From contig NZ_LR733817.1 in NCBI RefSeq assembly GCF_902506165.1, positions 6,076,477 to 6,140,476 of the forward strand: a stretch of DNA of 64,000 nucleotides, given 5' to 3'. Positions 20,013 to 28,077 of the stretch are shown here, piece after piece (position 1 is the first letter of the stretch; the number at the start of each line of letters is the position of its first letter). The notes below the pieces were generated by a model, which worked only from the letters and a program-made list of their open reading frames with translations, searched no databases and had not been told where the DNA came from. The DNA comes from Bosea sp. 29B. GTDB lineage: Bacteria > Pseudomonadota > Alphaproteobacteria > Rhizobiales > Beijerinckiaceae. Position numbers and translations under genes: made by a program.

Positions 20013-21263
20013 ATGCCTCGCCCCTTCCGCCTCCACCATTTGCTGACGCCGCTCGCAGCCTTGCTGCTGGCCGGCGCCGCGATGGCGGCTGATCTTGCTC
20101 CGGCGGCCCCGCCGAGCCGTGGCGGCAATGGCGTCAGCAGCCACGCTCCGACGCGCAACGGCGCGGCCGAGGCCGGCGTCTCGCGTACCGCCTTCGCCGG
20201 CAGCGGCGGCATGGGCACCGCGCTCTCGCGCATCAAGGACCTCGCCTCGATCGAGGGCGTGCGCAGCAACCAGATCCTCGGCTACGGCATCGTCGTCGGC
20301 CTCAACGGCACCGGCGACACACTCAACAACGCGCCGTTCACCAAGCAGTCGCTGCAGGCGATGCTGGAGCGCCTCGGCGTCAACACCCGCGGCGCCAGCA
20401 TGCGCACCGCCAATGTCGCGGCGGTGATGATCACAGCCAATCTGCCGCCTTTCGCCGTCCAGGGCACGCGCCTCGACGTCACCGTCTCGGCGCTGGGCGA
20501 TGCCAAGTCGCTGCAGGGCGGTACGCTGCTCGCGACCCCGCTGCTCGGCGCCGATGGCGAGGTCTACGCCGTCTCGCAGGGCCCGGTGGCGATCGCTGGC
20601 TTCTCGGCCGAGGCGGACGCCGCCAAGATCACCCGCGGCGTGCCGACCGTCGGGCGCATCGCCAATGGCGGCCTGGTCGAGCGCGAGATCGACTTCGCCC
20701 TGAACAAGCTGAAGACGCTGCGCCTGTCGCTGCGCAATCCCGACCTCACCACCGCCCGCCGCATCGCCGCCGCGATCAACGACTTCATCGGCGGCGACTC
20801 GGCCGAGCCGACCGACCCGTCGACCGTGGCGCTGCAGATCCCGCCGCGCTTCCAGGGCAACATGATCCGCCTGCTCACCGATATCGAGCAGCTCCGGGTC
20901 GAGCCCGATCAGGGTGCCCGCGTCGTCATCGACGAGCGTTCCGGCATCATCGTGATGGGCAAGGATGTCCGCGTCTCCACCGTCGCCGTCGCCCAGGGCA
21001 ACCTGACGGTGACGATCTCGGAGGAGCCGCAGGTCAGCCAGCCCAACGAGTTCGGTAACGGCCGGACCGTCGTCGTCCCGCGCAGCAACGTCAAGGTCGA
21101 CACCGAGGGCAACAACAAGCTCGCCCTCGTCAAGGAGAGCGTCACTCTGCGCGAGCTGGTCGACGGGCTGAATGCGCTCGGCATCGGCCCGCGCGACCTG
21201 CTCTCCATCCTGCAAGCCATCAAGGCAGCCGGCGCGCTGCAAGCCGACATCGAGGTAATGTAA
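20013..21263 (+). CDS. flgI: Flagellar P-ring protein FlgI
   Basis: 416 residues from ATG 20013. A signal peptide is present (LLTPLAALLLAGAAMAAD, cleavage near residue 27), as required for this periplasmic protein. Family signatures: SRIKDLASIEGVRSNQILGYGIVVGLNGTGD near residue 70, MRTANVAAVMITANLPPFA, and the C-terminal LVDGLNALGIGPRDLLSILQAIKAAGALQADIEVM. FlgI forms the P ring, the bushing of the rod in the peptidoglycan layer. It is driven by the sigma-54 promoter at 19962-19979. Its TAA stop overlaps the next ATG by one base, so it is the first gene of an operon with two more flagellar genes. Confidence 0.97.
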   Translation: MPRPFRLHHLLTPLAALLLAGAAMAADLAPAAPPSRGGNGVSSHAPTRNGAAEAGVSRTAFAGSGGMGTALSRIKDLASIEGVRSNQILGYGIVVGLNGTGDTLNNAPFTKQSLQAMLERLGVNTRGASMRTANVAAVMITANLPPFAVQGTRLDVTVSALGDAKSLQGGTLLATPLLGADGEVYAVSQGPVAIAGFSAEADAAKITRGVPTVGRIANGGLVEREIDFALNKLKTLRLSLRNPDLTTARRIAAAINDFIGGDSAEPTDPSTVALQIPPRFQGNMIRLLTDIEQLRVEPDQGARVVIDERSGIIVMGKDVRVSTVAVAQGNLTVTISEEPQVSQPNEFGNGRTVVVPRSNVKVDTEGNNKLALVKESVTLRELVDGLNALGIGPRDLLSILQAIKAAGALQADIEVM

Positions 21264-21634
21264 TGAGTGCCCTCCTCGCCGCTCCTGCCGCCAAGCTCGC
21301 CATCGGCGCCGCCACCAAGCTGGCCGGCGGCATCGCCGACGCGCTCAGCTCCACGCAGAACACCAAGGCGAAGAAGACCGCCGACGATTTCGAGACCGTC
21401 TTCCTCGAGAACTTCACCCAGACCATGATGAGCTCGAGCGGGACCGAAGGCCCGCTCGGCGAGAACGGCACCGGCGGCGACGTCTGGCGTTCGATGCTGA
21501 CGCAGGAATATGCCAAGCAGATCCAGAAATCCGGCGGCGTCGGCCTCTCCGACCAGATCATGCGCGACCTGATCCAGGTCCAGGCTTCGGCCGGCAAGTC
21601 GGCCAGCACCTCGGCGGGAGCCGGCAATGCTTGA
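21263..21634 (+). CDS. Flagellar rod-binding protein (FlgJ N-terminal type, CheL-like)
   Basis: 123 residues, beginning at the A of a TAATG junction with flgI. The rod-binding domain is recognisable: KTADDFETVFLENFTQTMM near residue 38, DVWRSMLTQEYAKQIQKSGGVGLSDQIMRDLI near 73. It corresponds only to the N-terminal half of enterobacterial FlgJ and lacks the muramidase domain, as is normal in alphaproteobacteria, where the homologue in Caulobacter is called CheL. It helps the rod assemble in the periplasm. There is no obvious signal peptide. Its end overlaps the next gene by 8 bases. Confidence 0.88.
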   Translation: MSALLAAPAAKLAIGAATKLAGGIADALSSTQNTKAKKTADDFETVFLENFTQTMMSSSGTEGPLGENGTGGDVWRSMLTQEYAKQIQKSGGVGLSDQIMRDLIQVQASAGKSASTSAGAGNA

Positions 21635-22115
21635 GCGGATGCGCGTCGTCGACGAACGCCCGCGCGTCTCGAACGCCGGCGAGGCAGAACGCCTGATCGA
21701 GACCGTGATGGAGACGCTGAGCGCGCTCTCCCATGTCGTCGGCGAGGAGACCGGGCTGGTCAAGGCCGGGCGCCTCAAGGATGCGATGGAGCGCGAGGCG
21801 CGCAAGGCCGAGCTCGCCGGCGTCTATATGAAGGGCGTCGAGCAGGTGAAACTGAACGCGGTCGCGCTCGCCCGCTTCGCCCCGGAGAGGGTCAAGCGCC
21901 TGAAGAGCGCCCATCTCGCCTTCCAGGAGCTGATCGACCTCAACCAGACCGTGCTGGCGACGGCGCGGGCGATCTCGGAATCGATCATGCGTGACCTGGC
22001 CGTCGACACCAACAAGCAGAACAGGGCGCCCGGCTACGGACCGACCGCGACCGTCGGTGCCGGAGTCTTCGCCCGGCCCAATGCCGGCCCGCTGGTGATT
22101 TCGAAGAGTCTGTGA
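21627..22115 (+). CDS. FlgN/FlbY-like flagellar protein
   Basis: 162 residues, overlapping the rod-binding gene by 8 bases. The first ~125 residues are predicted to be long helices (AERLIETVMETLSALSHVVGEETGLV, then RLKDAMEREARKAELAGVY), the helical form of FlgN-type export chaperones. The last ~35 are a glycine/proline-rich tail. The order fliX / flgI - cheL - flbY matches Caulobacter, so this is best named FlbY-like. FlgN in enterobacteria is a chaperone for the hook-filament junction proteins FlgK and FlgL; that role is only inferred here from fold and context. Confidence 0.75.
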   Translation: MLERMRVVDERPRVSNAGEAERLIETVMETLSALSHVVGEETGLVKAGRLKDAMEREARKAELAGVYMKGVEQVKLNAVALARFAPERVKRLKSAHLAFQELIDLNQTVLATARAISESIMRDLAVDTNKQNRAPGYGPTATVGAGVFARPNAGPLVISKSL

Positions 22116-22289
22116 GACCTGCGCCCGTAAGAAGAAACACCCGAGCACTTGCGGCACATCCAGATCAGGAACTCACCGCAGGTCGACAACTGCATGGTTA
22201 ATCTGAGCCGAGACTCGACCTAAGCCGCATTAACGCTGTCGAAGCGCAGGAAATGCGCAAAACGCATTGCAATTTACCAATTTCTCTAA

Positions 22290-22311
22290 CGGCAGATTCA
22301 ACTCTCTGCCG
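22290..22311 (+). promoter_or_regulatory. Inverted repeat in the leader of the FlaG-like gene
   Basis: CGGCAGA and TCTGCCG form a 7-bp stem with an 8-base loop, 49 bases before the start codon. It might be a protein site or an mRNA hairpin; nothing else supports a role. Confidence 0.3.
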
Positions 22312-22359
22312 CATCTTCGCAGGCTTGGAAGAAGTCCGCCTTTGCGAGAGGAGTCCAGA

Positions 22360-22830
22360 ATGGATTTCGGCGCGACACCCAAGACGTTCGCGACCGGTGC
22401 CGTCCAGGCGACGATACGCACCGATATTTCCGTCCAGAACGGCGCGACGCCGGTCGAGCTCCCCCCGGAGAAGACCGTGCGCTCGGTTGCGGCCGGCGAG
22501 CCGGTCCAGCTCGACATCCGCGCCCGTGCCGAAGAGCGTCGCTCCGATGCGCAGCGCCAGCAGAGCACGCAGGACGAGGCGACCCAGCAGCGCCGCTTCG
22601 ACGAGCAGCGCCGCCAGCAGGAATTGCGCGACGTGATCGAGCGGCGTCTCGACATCGAGCCGAAGACGCGCAGCGTCATCCTGCGCAAGACCAATCGCGA
22701 CACCGGCGAAGTGGTCGAGCAGCTCCCAGACGAGACGCTGTTGAAGCTGCGCATCTGGTCGCGCGAGATCATCGAGCGCAACCGTGAGGCGGAAGCTCCT
22801 CGCAGCCACGAGGTCGAGCGGCTCGCCTGA
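22360..22830 (+). CDS. FlaG-like flagellar protein
   Basis: 156 residues from ATG 22360, after a GAGAGGAG ribosome site. The N-terminal ~60 residues are poorly structured and a Gln/Arg/Glu-rich helix follows (about residues 58-95). The C-terminal part has VILRKTNRDTGEVVEQLPDETLLKLRIW, which fits the FlaG family pattern of a strand, D-x-x-TGEV, a Q-[IL]-P motif and a short helix. FlaG proteins influence filament length in other bacteria. It lies between the flgI operon and the flagellin genes and ends at its own terminator. Assignment rests on one motif plus context. Confidence 0.68.
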   Translation: MDFGATPKTFATGAVQATIRTDISVQNGATPVELPPEKTVRSVAAGEPVQLDIRARAEERRSDAQRQQSTQDEATQQRRFDEQRRQQELRDVIERRLDIEPKTRSVILRKTNRDTGEVVEQLPDETLLKLRIWSREIIERNREAEAPRSHEVERLA

Positions 22831-22856
22831 GCCTGCCGACCGCCCTCTCCTCTTGA

Positions 22857-22885
22857 CGCCGCCGGCCTTCGCCGGCGGCGTTTTT
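22857..22885 (+). terminator. Strong rho-independent terminator after the FlaG-like gene
   Basis: CGCCGCCGGC, loop CTTC, GCCGGCGGCG, then TTTTT: a perfect 10-bp GC stem and U-run. It isolates the first flagellin gene from upstream transcription. Confidence 0.93.
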
Positions 22886-23067
22886 CGTTCGTGCAGGCAA
22901 AGCCAGGCTGCAGCAGCCTCGGCGCAGCAATATTTTACGCTCGTTAACTAGTTCGCGACTTCGCCCAAATCATGGGCAATTCGCCGGCTTGGATTCATCC
23001 CTCATTACGAAATCGGCCGCATTCTCGCTCGGTCGCGGCCAGAACGGTCTCGACGCCAGAAGGCACC

Positions 23068-23082
23068 ATACCAGGAAGGTAT
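23068..23082 (+). promoter_or_regulatory. Hairpin with Shine-Dalgarno loop in the first flagellin leader
   Basis: ATACC-AGGAA-GGTAT: a 5-bp stem whose loop is the Shine-Dalgarno sequence, ending 6 bases before the ATG. The same 15 bases occur before the second flagellin, while the sequences just outside differ. It is a candidate site for FlbT-dependent control of flagellin mRNA, as described for the Caulobacter flagellin leader; the binding protein is inferred. Confidence 0.55.
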
Positions 23083-23088
23083 TATAAA

Positions 23089-24414
23089 ATGGCCGTCTCT
23101 CTCTCTGCCGGCGTTCGCAATAACCTTGCGACGCTGCAATCGACCGCTGCCCAGTCCTCGCAGATCCAGAACCGTCTCGCCACCGGCAAGAAGGTCAACT
23201 CCGCGATCGACAGCCCGGTCAACTTCTTCACTGCCGCCTCGCTGAATGATCGCTCGAGCCAGCTCACCGGCCTGCTCGACGGCATCTCGAACGGCATTCA
23301 GACCATCCAGGCTGCCTCCAAGGGCATCGACGGCATCACCAAGCTCGTCGGTTCGCTGCAGTCGACGATCAAGCAGGCCCAGGCCGATGCGGCTCAGAAC
23401 CGCCCGACCAAGGCCGGCGGGGCTCTGGCGAACGCGGCGGAAGTCACCGCCACCAGCAAGAGCCTGAAGGACATCGCCCTCGACAAGAAGATCGGCGGCG
23501 CGGATGCCGTTGCTGACGCTGCCACCGCCACCTCGGCCGGTGACATCGGCATCGACACGACGACCAACAACACGGCTGCCGTGTTCCTGAAGTCGGGCTC
23601 CACGACCTACACTGCGAGCTTCGACGCCACCACCACGACGGTTCGCGATCTCGTCAACGAGATCAACAAGTCGGGTGTCGCCACCGCCTTCGTCGACGAG
23701 AAGGGCCAGCTCAACATCAAGGGCACCGGCTCGGAAGAAGTCCAGTTCGGCTTCGGCGTCGGCACTGACGCCACGACCTCGCAGGCCGCCGCCGCCGGTG
23801 CCGGCAACAGCAACGCCAAGATCAATTTCCTGGCGACGGACAACGTGGCGGGTACCGGCATCAAGGGCCAGTCCATCACGTCGGCCACGCGCTCGAACCT
23901 GATCGACCAGTACAACGACCTGCGCAACAAGATCGACGATCTCGCCAAGGATGCCGGCTTCAACGGCATCAACCTGCTCGGCGGTGACCGTCTGTCGGTC
24001 GTCTTCAACGAGAAGACCGGCAAGAACCAGACCAAGCTCGACGTGCAGGGCACCCAGCTGAACTCCGACAACCTCGGCATCATCCAGGCTGGCAACACCC
24101 AGCTCGCCGGCTCCGTCAACTTCCAGAACGACTCCGATCTGGAAGCCGCGACCAAGTCGCTGACCGGCGCGCTGACCTCGCTGAAGTCGCTCTCCTCGAC
24201 CTTCGGTGCGAGCCTCTCGGTCGTCCAGACCCGGCAGGACTTCACCAAGGACATGGCGAACGTCCTGACCAGCGGCGCCGACAACCTCGTCAACGCCGAC
24301 CTCAACCAGGAAGCCGCCTCCCTGCTCGCGCTGCAGACCCGTCAGCAGCTCTCGCAGCAGGCGCTCTCCCTCGCCAACCAGGCCGACCAGGGCGTCCTGC
24401 GTCTCCTCGGCTGA
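23089..24414 (+). CDS. Flagellin, copy 1
   Basis: 441 residues from ATG 23089. The conserved N-terminal D0/D1 helices (VSLSAGVRNNLATLQSTA, then QNRLATGKKVNSAIDSPVNFFTA) and C-terminal D1/D0 helices (RQDFTKDMANVL, QTRQQLSQQALSLANQADQGVLRLLG) are intact. The middle (about residues 155-265) is the variable surface region and includes a flagellin hook-IN-like stretch, TVRDLVNEINKSG followed by FVDEKGQLNIKG. It polymerises as the filament outside the cell after type III export. It is nearly identical to copy 2 over both ends, with differences in the middle. Its leader carries the Shine-Dalgarno hairpin and a terminator follows. Confidence 0.97.
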   Translation: MAVSLSAGVRNNLATLQSTAAQSSQIQNRLATGKKVNSAIDSPVNFFTAASLNDRSSQLTGLLDGISNGIQTIQAASKGIDGITKLVGSLQSTIKQAQADAAQNRPTKAGGALANAAEVTATSKSLKDIALDKKIGGADAVADAATATSAGDIGIDTTTNNTAAVFLKSGSTTYTASFDATTTTVRDLVNEINKSGVATAFVDEKGQLNIKGTGSEEVQFGFGVGTDATTSQAAAAGAGNSNAKINFLATDNVAGTGIKGQSITSATRSNLIDQYNDLRNKIDDLAKDAGFNGINLLGGDRLSVVFNEKTGKNQTKLDVQGTQLNSDNLGIIQAGNTQLAGSVNFQNDSDLEAATKSLTGALTSLKSLSSTFGASLSVVQTRQDFTKDMANVLTSGADNLVNADLNQEAASLLALQTRQQLSQQALSLANQADQGVLRLLG

Positions 24415-24466
24415 TCTTCGGTCCGCAGGAGCGGATCACCCGCAGAACGCGGGACGAAGCAAAAGA

Positions 24467-24495
24467 GCGGCGGAGCCCATGGCTCCGCCGCTTTT
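24467..24495 (+). terminator. Terminator after flagellin copy 1
   Basis: GCGGCGGAGCC, loop CAT, GGCTCCGCCGC, then TTTT: a perfect 11-bp stem. The same hairpin is repeated after copy 2, so it was duplicated with the gene. Confidence 0.93.
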
Positions 24496-24669
24496 CGTTT
24501 GCGGGGAGCCCGGATCTCCACCACGCGCGCGCTGTTCCACATCCATTAACCACGTCGGGACTTCGCCCAATTTCCGAGCAATTCGCGGGCTCGGATTTAC
24601 CACTCGTTACGGGATCGGCCCCATGGTCTCTCGGTCGCGGCCAGAATGGTCGCGCTGCCAGAAGGCACC

Positions 24670-24684
24670 ATACCAGGAAGGTAT
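24670..24684 (+). promoter_or_regulatory. Hairpin with Shine-Dalgarno loop in the second flagellin leader
   Basis: ATACC-AGGAA-GGTAT as before copy 1, again 6 bases before the ATG. The flanking bases on the 3' side differ (CGAATT instead of TATAAA), so the stem-loop itself is what is kept. Confidence 0.55.
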
Positions 24685-24690
24685 CGAATT

Positions 24691-26019
24691 ATGGCCGTTT
24701 CTCTCTCTGCCGGCGTCCGCAACAACCTCTCGACGCTGCAGTCGACCGCCGCTCAGTCCTCGCAGATCCAGAACCGTCTCGCCACCGGCAAGAAGGTCAA
24801 CTCCGCGATCGACAGCCCGGTCAACTTCTTCACCGCCGCTTCGCTGAATGATCGCTCGAGCCAGCTCACCGGCCTGCTCGACGGCATCTCGAACGGCATC
24901 CAGACCATTCAGGCTGCCTCCAAGGGCATCGACGGCATCACCAAGCTGGTCAGCTCGCTGCAGTCGACGGTCAAGCAGGCCCAGGCCGATGCGGCTCAGA
25001 ACCGCCCGACCAAGGCCGGTGGCGCTCTCGCCACCCAGGCTGAAGTCGCCCTCACCAGCAAGAGCCTCAAGGACATCGCTCTCGACAAGCGCTTGGCCGA
25101 CAGCGCCGTCGGCGCGGTCGGTGCGGACACCGCGACGGCGACCAGCGCCGGCGACCTCGGCATCCTCGTCGCCAACACGGATATCGGCATCTCGTTGACG
25201 GCCGGCTCCACCACCTATGAGGCGTCGTTCGCCGCAGCGGGTGCGACGGTGCGCGATCTCGTCAATGAGATCAACAAGTCGGGCATCGCCACCGCCTTCG
25301 TCGACGAGAAGGGCCAGCTCAACGTCAAGGGCACCGGCTCGGAGGATCTCGAATTCGGCGTCGGCGCCGCTGCAGGCGGCGCCGCTGCCATCACTGCTGC
25401 TCAGACCGGAACGAGCAACGCAGCAATCAACTTCCTCCCCGCTGACGCCGTCGCAGCGACCGCGATCAAGGGCCCGACCGTCACCTCGGCAGTTCGCTCG
25501 AACCTGATCGACCAGTACAACGACCTGCGCAACAAGATCGACGATCTCGCCAAGGATGCCGGCTTCAACGGCATCAACCTGCTCGGCGGTGACCGTCTGT
25601 CGGTCGTCTTCAACGAGAAGACCGGCAAGAACCAGACCAAGCTTGACGTGCAGGGCACCCAGCTGACCTCCGACAACCTCGGCCTCGTCAAGGCTGGCAA
25701 CACCCAGCTCGCCGGCTCCGTCAACTTCCAGAACGACTCCGATCTGGAAGCCGCCACCAAGTCGCTGACCGGCGCGCTGACCTCGCTGAAGTCGCTCTCC
25801 TCGACCTTCGGCGCCAACCTCTCGGTCGTCCAGACCCGGCAGGACTTCACCAAGGACATGGCGAACGTCCTGACCACCGGCGCCGACAGCCTCGTCAACG
25901 CCGACCTCAACCAGGAAGCCGCCTCCCTGCTCGCGCTGCAGACCCGTCAGCAGCTCTCGCAGCAGGCGCTCTCGCTCGCCAACCAGGCTGACCAGGGCGT
26001 CCTGCGTCTCCTCGGCTGA
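24691..26019 (+). CDS. Flagellin, copy 2
   Basis: 442 residues from ATG 24691. The D0/D1 regions at both ends are almost the same as copy 1 at the nucleotide level (for example the region encoding NRLATGKKVNSAIDSPVNFF). The central surface domain, about residues 145-265, differs in sequence: ISLTAGSTTYEASFAAAGATVRD against VFLKSGSTTYTASFDATTTTVRD. It is another major filament subunit. The matching leader, coding ends and terminator show a recent tandem duplication with diversification limited to the exposed part. Expression should follow copy 1. Confidence 0.97.
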   Translation: MAVSLSAGVRNNLSTLQSTAAQSSQIQNRLATGKKVNSAIDSPVNFFTAASLNDRSSQLTGLLDGISNGIQTIQAASKGIDGITKLVSSLQSTVKQAQADAAQNRPTKAGGALATQAEVALTSKSLKDIALDKRLADSAVGAVGADTATATSAGDLGILVANTDIGISLTAGSTTYEASFAAAGATVRDLVNEINKSGIATAFVDEKGQLNVKGTGSEDLEFGVGAAAGGAAAITAAQTGTSNAAINFLPADAVAATAIKGPTVTSAVRSNLIDQYNDLRNKIDDLAKDAGFNGINLLGGDRLSVVFNEKTGKNQTKLDVQGTQLTSDNLGLVKAGNTQLAGSVNFQNDSDLEAATKSLTGALTSLKSLSSTFGANLSVVQTRQDFTKDMANVLTTGADSLVNADLNQEAASLLALQTRQQLSQQALSLANQADQGVLRLLG

Positions 26020-26072
26020 TCTTCGGTCCGCAGGAGCGGATCATCCCGCAGAACGCGGGACGAAGCAAAAGA

Positions 26073-26101
26073 GCGGCGGAGCCCATGGCTCCGCCGCTTT
26101 T
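26073..26101 (+). terminator. Terminator after flagellin copy 2
   Basis: Same 11-bp stem GCGGCGGAGCC / GGCTCCGCCGC with CAT loop and TTTT tail as at 24467-24495. The ~75 bases between stop codon and hairpin are also nearly identical in the two copies. Confidence 0.93.
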
Positions 26102-26207
26102 CGTTTGCGCCTGTCGGCGCCATTAACCGTTTATTAGCCTTAACAAAGGATTGTCGGTCCCGAGCAAGCTGGCTGAGCGCCGAAGTGCGCTGTCTGAGGG
26201 ACCTGAA

Positions 26208-27548
26208 ATGGCCAACACCATCCTGTCGAACGGCGTCCGCAACAACCTGCTGACCCTTCAGCAGACCACGGCTCAGCAGGGCGTGATCCAGAACCGCCTC
26301 GCGACCGGCCGCAAGGTCAACTCCGCGATCGACAACCCGGTCAATTACTTCACCTCCGTTTCGCTGAACGATCGATCCAGTCAGCTCACCGGCCTGCTCG
26401 ACGGCATCTCGAATGGCATCCAGACCATTCAGGCTGCATCCAAGGGCATCGACGGCATCACCAAGCTGGTCCAGTCACTGCAGTCCACGGTGAAACAGGC
26501 TCAGGCCGACGCGGCCCAGAACCGCCCGACCAAGGCCGGCGGCGCCCTGGCGAACGCCGCCGAAACCGCGGTGACCAGCAAAAGCTTGAAGGATGTGGCA
26601 CTCGACAAGCTGATCGGGGCGCCCGGAGCGGCCGCTCCCGCAGCAGCGACCGCCACCTCGCCCGGTCATCTCGGCATCAACACGACCACAAACACCAATG
26701 CCGCCTTCTCGATCACCGTCGGCTCGGACACCTATGAGGCGAGCTTCGCGCTGACGGCGACGACTACGGTTCGCGACATCGTCAACGAGATCAACAAGTC
26801 GGGCCTCGTCACGGCATTCGTCGACGAGAAGGGCCAACTCAACGTCAAGGGCAAGGGCTCCCAGACCGTCGAATTCGGCTTCGGCGTCGGCAACGCCGGC
26901 CCGGCCGCCATCACCGCGGCGCAGGTCGCCGGCACCAACAGCAACGCCGCGATCAACTTCGCCGCCGGCGACGCTGATGTGGCCACTTCGACCATCACCT
27001 CGTCGAACATCACCTCGGCAGTGCGCTCGAACCTGATCGACCAGTTCAACGACCTGCGCGACAAGATCGACGATCTCGCCAAGGATTCGAGCTATAACGG
27101 CATCAACCTGCTCTCGGGCGACCGCCTCTCGATCGTCTTCAATGAGAAGACCGGCCGCAACCAGACCAAGCTCGACATCCAGGGTTCGAACATCACCTCT
27201 GACAATCTCGGCATCCCGCGCGCGATCAACACGCAGCTCGCCGGCTTCATCAACTTCCAGAACGACATGGATCTTGAGAAGGCGACCGCCGCGCTGACGA
27301 GCTCACTGAGCTCGCTGAAGTCGCTGGCCTCGACGCTCGGCTCGAACCTCTCGGTCGCCCAGGCCCGCCAGGACTTCACCAAGGAACTCTCCAACGTCCT
27401 GATCACCGGCGCGGGCAACCTCGTCCTGGCCGATCCGAACGAGGAGGGCGCCAGCCTGCTCGCGCTCAACACGCGCCAGCAGCTCTCGCAGACCGCCCTC
27501 TCGCTCGCCAACCAGGCCGACCAGGGCGTGCTGCGCCTGTTCGGCTGA
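26208..27548 (+). CDS. Flagellin, copy 3 (diverged)
   Basis: 446 residues from ATG 26208. D0/D1 ends are conserved, but the first residues are MANTILSNGVRNNLLTLQQTT instead of MAVSLSAG, and DNPVNYFTSVSLND replaces DSPVNFFTAASLND. Many substitutions also occur in the C-terminal half (NTQLAGFINFQNDMDLEKATAALTSS). The flagellin hook-IN-like segment is again present. The leader is unrelated to those of copies 1 and 2: a plain GAGGGA site and no Shine-Dalgarno hairpin. It is an older paralogue that may be used in a different filament section or under different control. Confidence 0.96.
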   Translation: MANTILSNGVRNNLLTLQQTTAQQGVIQNRLATGRKVNSAIDNPVNYFTSVSLNDRSSQLTGLLDGISNGIQTIQAASKGIDGITKLVQSLQSTVKQAQADAAQNRPTKAGGALANAAETAVTSKSLKDVALDKLIGAPGAAAPAAATATSPGHLGINTTTNTNAAFSITVGSDTYEASFALTATTTVRDIVNEINKSGLVTAFVDEKGQLNVKGKGSQTVEFGFGVGNAGPAAITAAQVAGTNSNAAINFAAGDADVATSTITSSNITSAVRSNLIDQFNDLRDKIDDLAKDSSYNGINLLSGDRLSIVFNEKTGRNQTKLDIQGSNITSDNLGIPRAINTQLAGFINFQNDMDLEKATAALTSSLSSLKSLASTLGSNLSVAQARQDFTKELSNVLITGAGNLVLADPNEEGASLLALNTRQQLSQTALSLANQADQGVLRLFG

Positions 27549-27616
27549 CGCCTCTCCCCTCGTCGATCATCGCGCGTCCGGACGGACGCGGTCACGACGA
27601 TCTACATATTGTTGCC

Positions 27617-27662
27617 GCATCGGATTCTTTCGAAAAGTGGACTCCACGTTTCGGTCCGATGC
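27617..27662. repeat. 46-bp palindromic intergenic element (type A-like core) before flbT
   Basis: GCATCGGA (27617-27624) pairs with TCCGATGC (27655-27662); inside, CGAAAAGTGGA pairs at 10 of 11 positions with TCCACGTTTCG. The core CGAAAA-GTGG resembles that of the element at 17581-17633, pointing to one dispersed REP superfamily. It ends 22 bases before flbT and lies in its leader or just after flagellin copy 3, which otherwise lacks a terminator. Confidence 0.75.
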
Positions 27663-27684
27663 CTAGCCAGAAGGCGGGATAGAC

Positions 27685-28077
27685 ATGGCCCTCAAGGTCG
27701 AGCTCAAGCCGAACGAGCGCATCATCATCGGCTCGGTCGTCATCCGCAACGACGAGCAGCGCACGCGCTTCTTCATCGAGGGCGAGGCGCCGATCCTGCG
27801 CGAGAAGGACATCCTCACCGCGGCCAGCGCCGACACGCCAGCCAAGAAGATCTACCTCGCGATCCAGCTGATGTATCTCGCCGGCGATCCGACGGCGGAG
27901 CATGAGGTCTACTTCCAGCTCGTGCGCGACTTCATGCAGGCCGCGCCAAGCGCTTTGCCGCATATGTCCGAAATCAATAACTGCATCTTAAGCGGTGAGC
28001 TCTACAAAGCTCTCAAGGCTGCCAAGAAGCTGATCTCTTACGAGGCGGAACTGCTCGAGCATGCAAAGCGGGTTTAA
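27685..28077 (+). CDS. flbT: Flagellin synthesis regulator FlbT
   Basis: 130 residues, typical length. The FlbT pattern is clear from the start: MALKVELKPNERIIIGSVVI, then RFFIEGEAPILREKDILTA, and IYLAIQLMYLAGD near residue 55. In Caulobacter FlbT is a post-transcriptional regulator that acts on flagellin mRNA through its 5' leader when hook assembly is incomplete; in Brucella and other relatives it can activate. Here it lies directly downstream of the flagellin genes and overlaps flaF by 17 bases, a conserved pair with opposite effects on flagellin synthesis. Confidence 0.95.
   Translation: MALKVELKPNERIIIGSVVIRNDEQRTRFFIEGEAPILREKDILTAASADTPAKKIYLAIQLMYLAGDPTAEHEVYFQLVRDFMQAAPSALPHMSEINNCILSGELYKALKAAKKLISYEAELLEHAKRV

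Noticed and set aside
22944..22968. Sigma-54 or sigma-28 promoter for the flagellins
   Set aside because: A GG-N10-GC pair near 23023 in copy 1 is not kept in copy 2, and no convincing -35/-10 flagellar consensus was found; only the conserved GACTTCGCCCAA block is reported.
23089..27548. Flagellin repeats as a possible mobile or phase-variation cassette with recombination sites
   Set aside because: No invertible flanks, recombinase gene or inverted repeats bound the genes; ordinary tandem duplication explains them.
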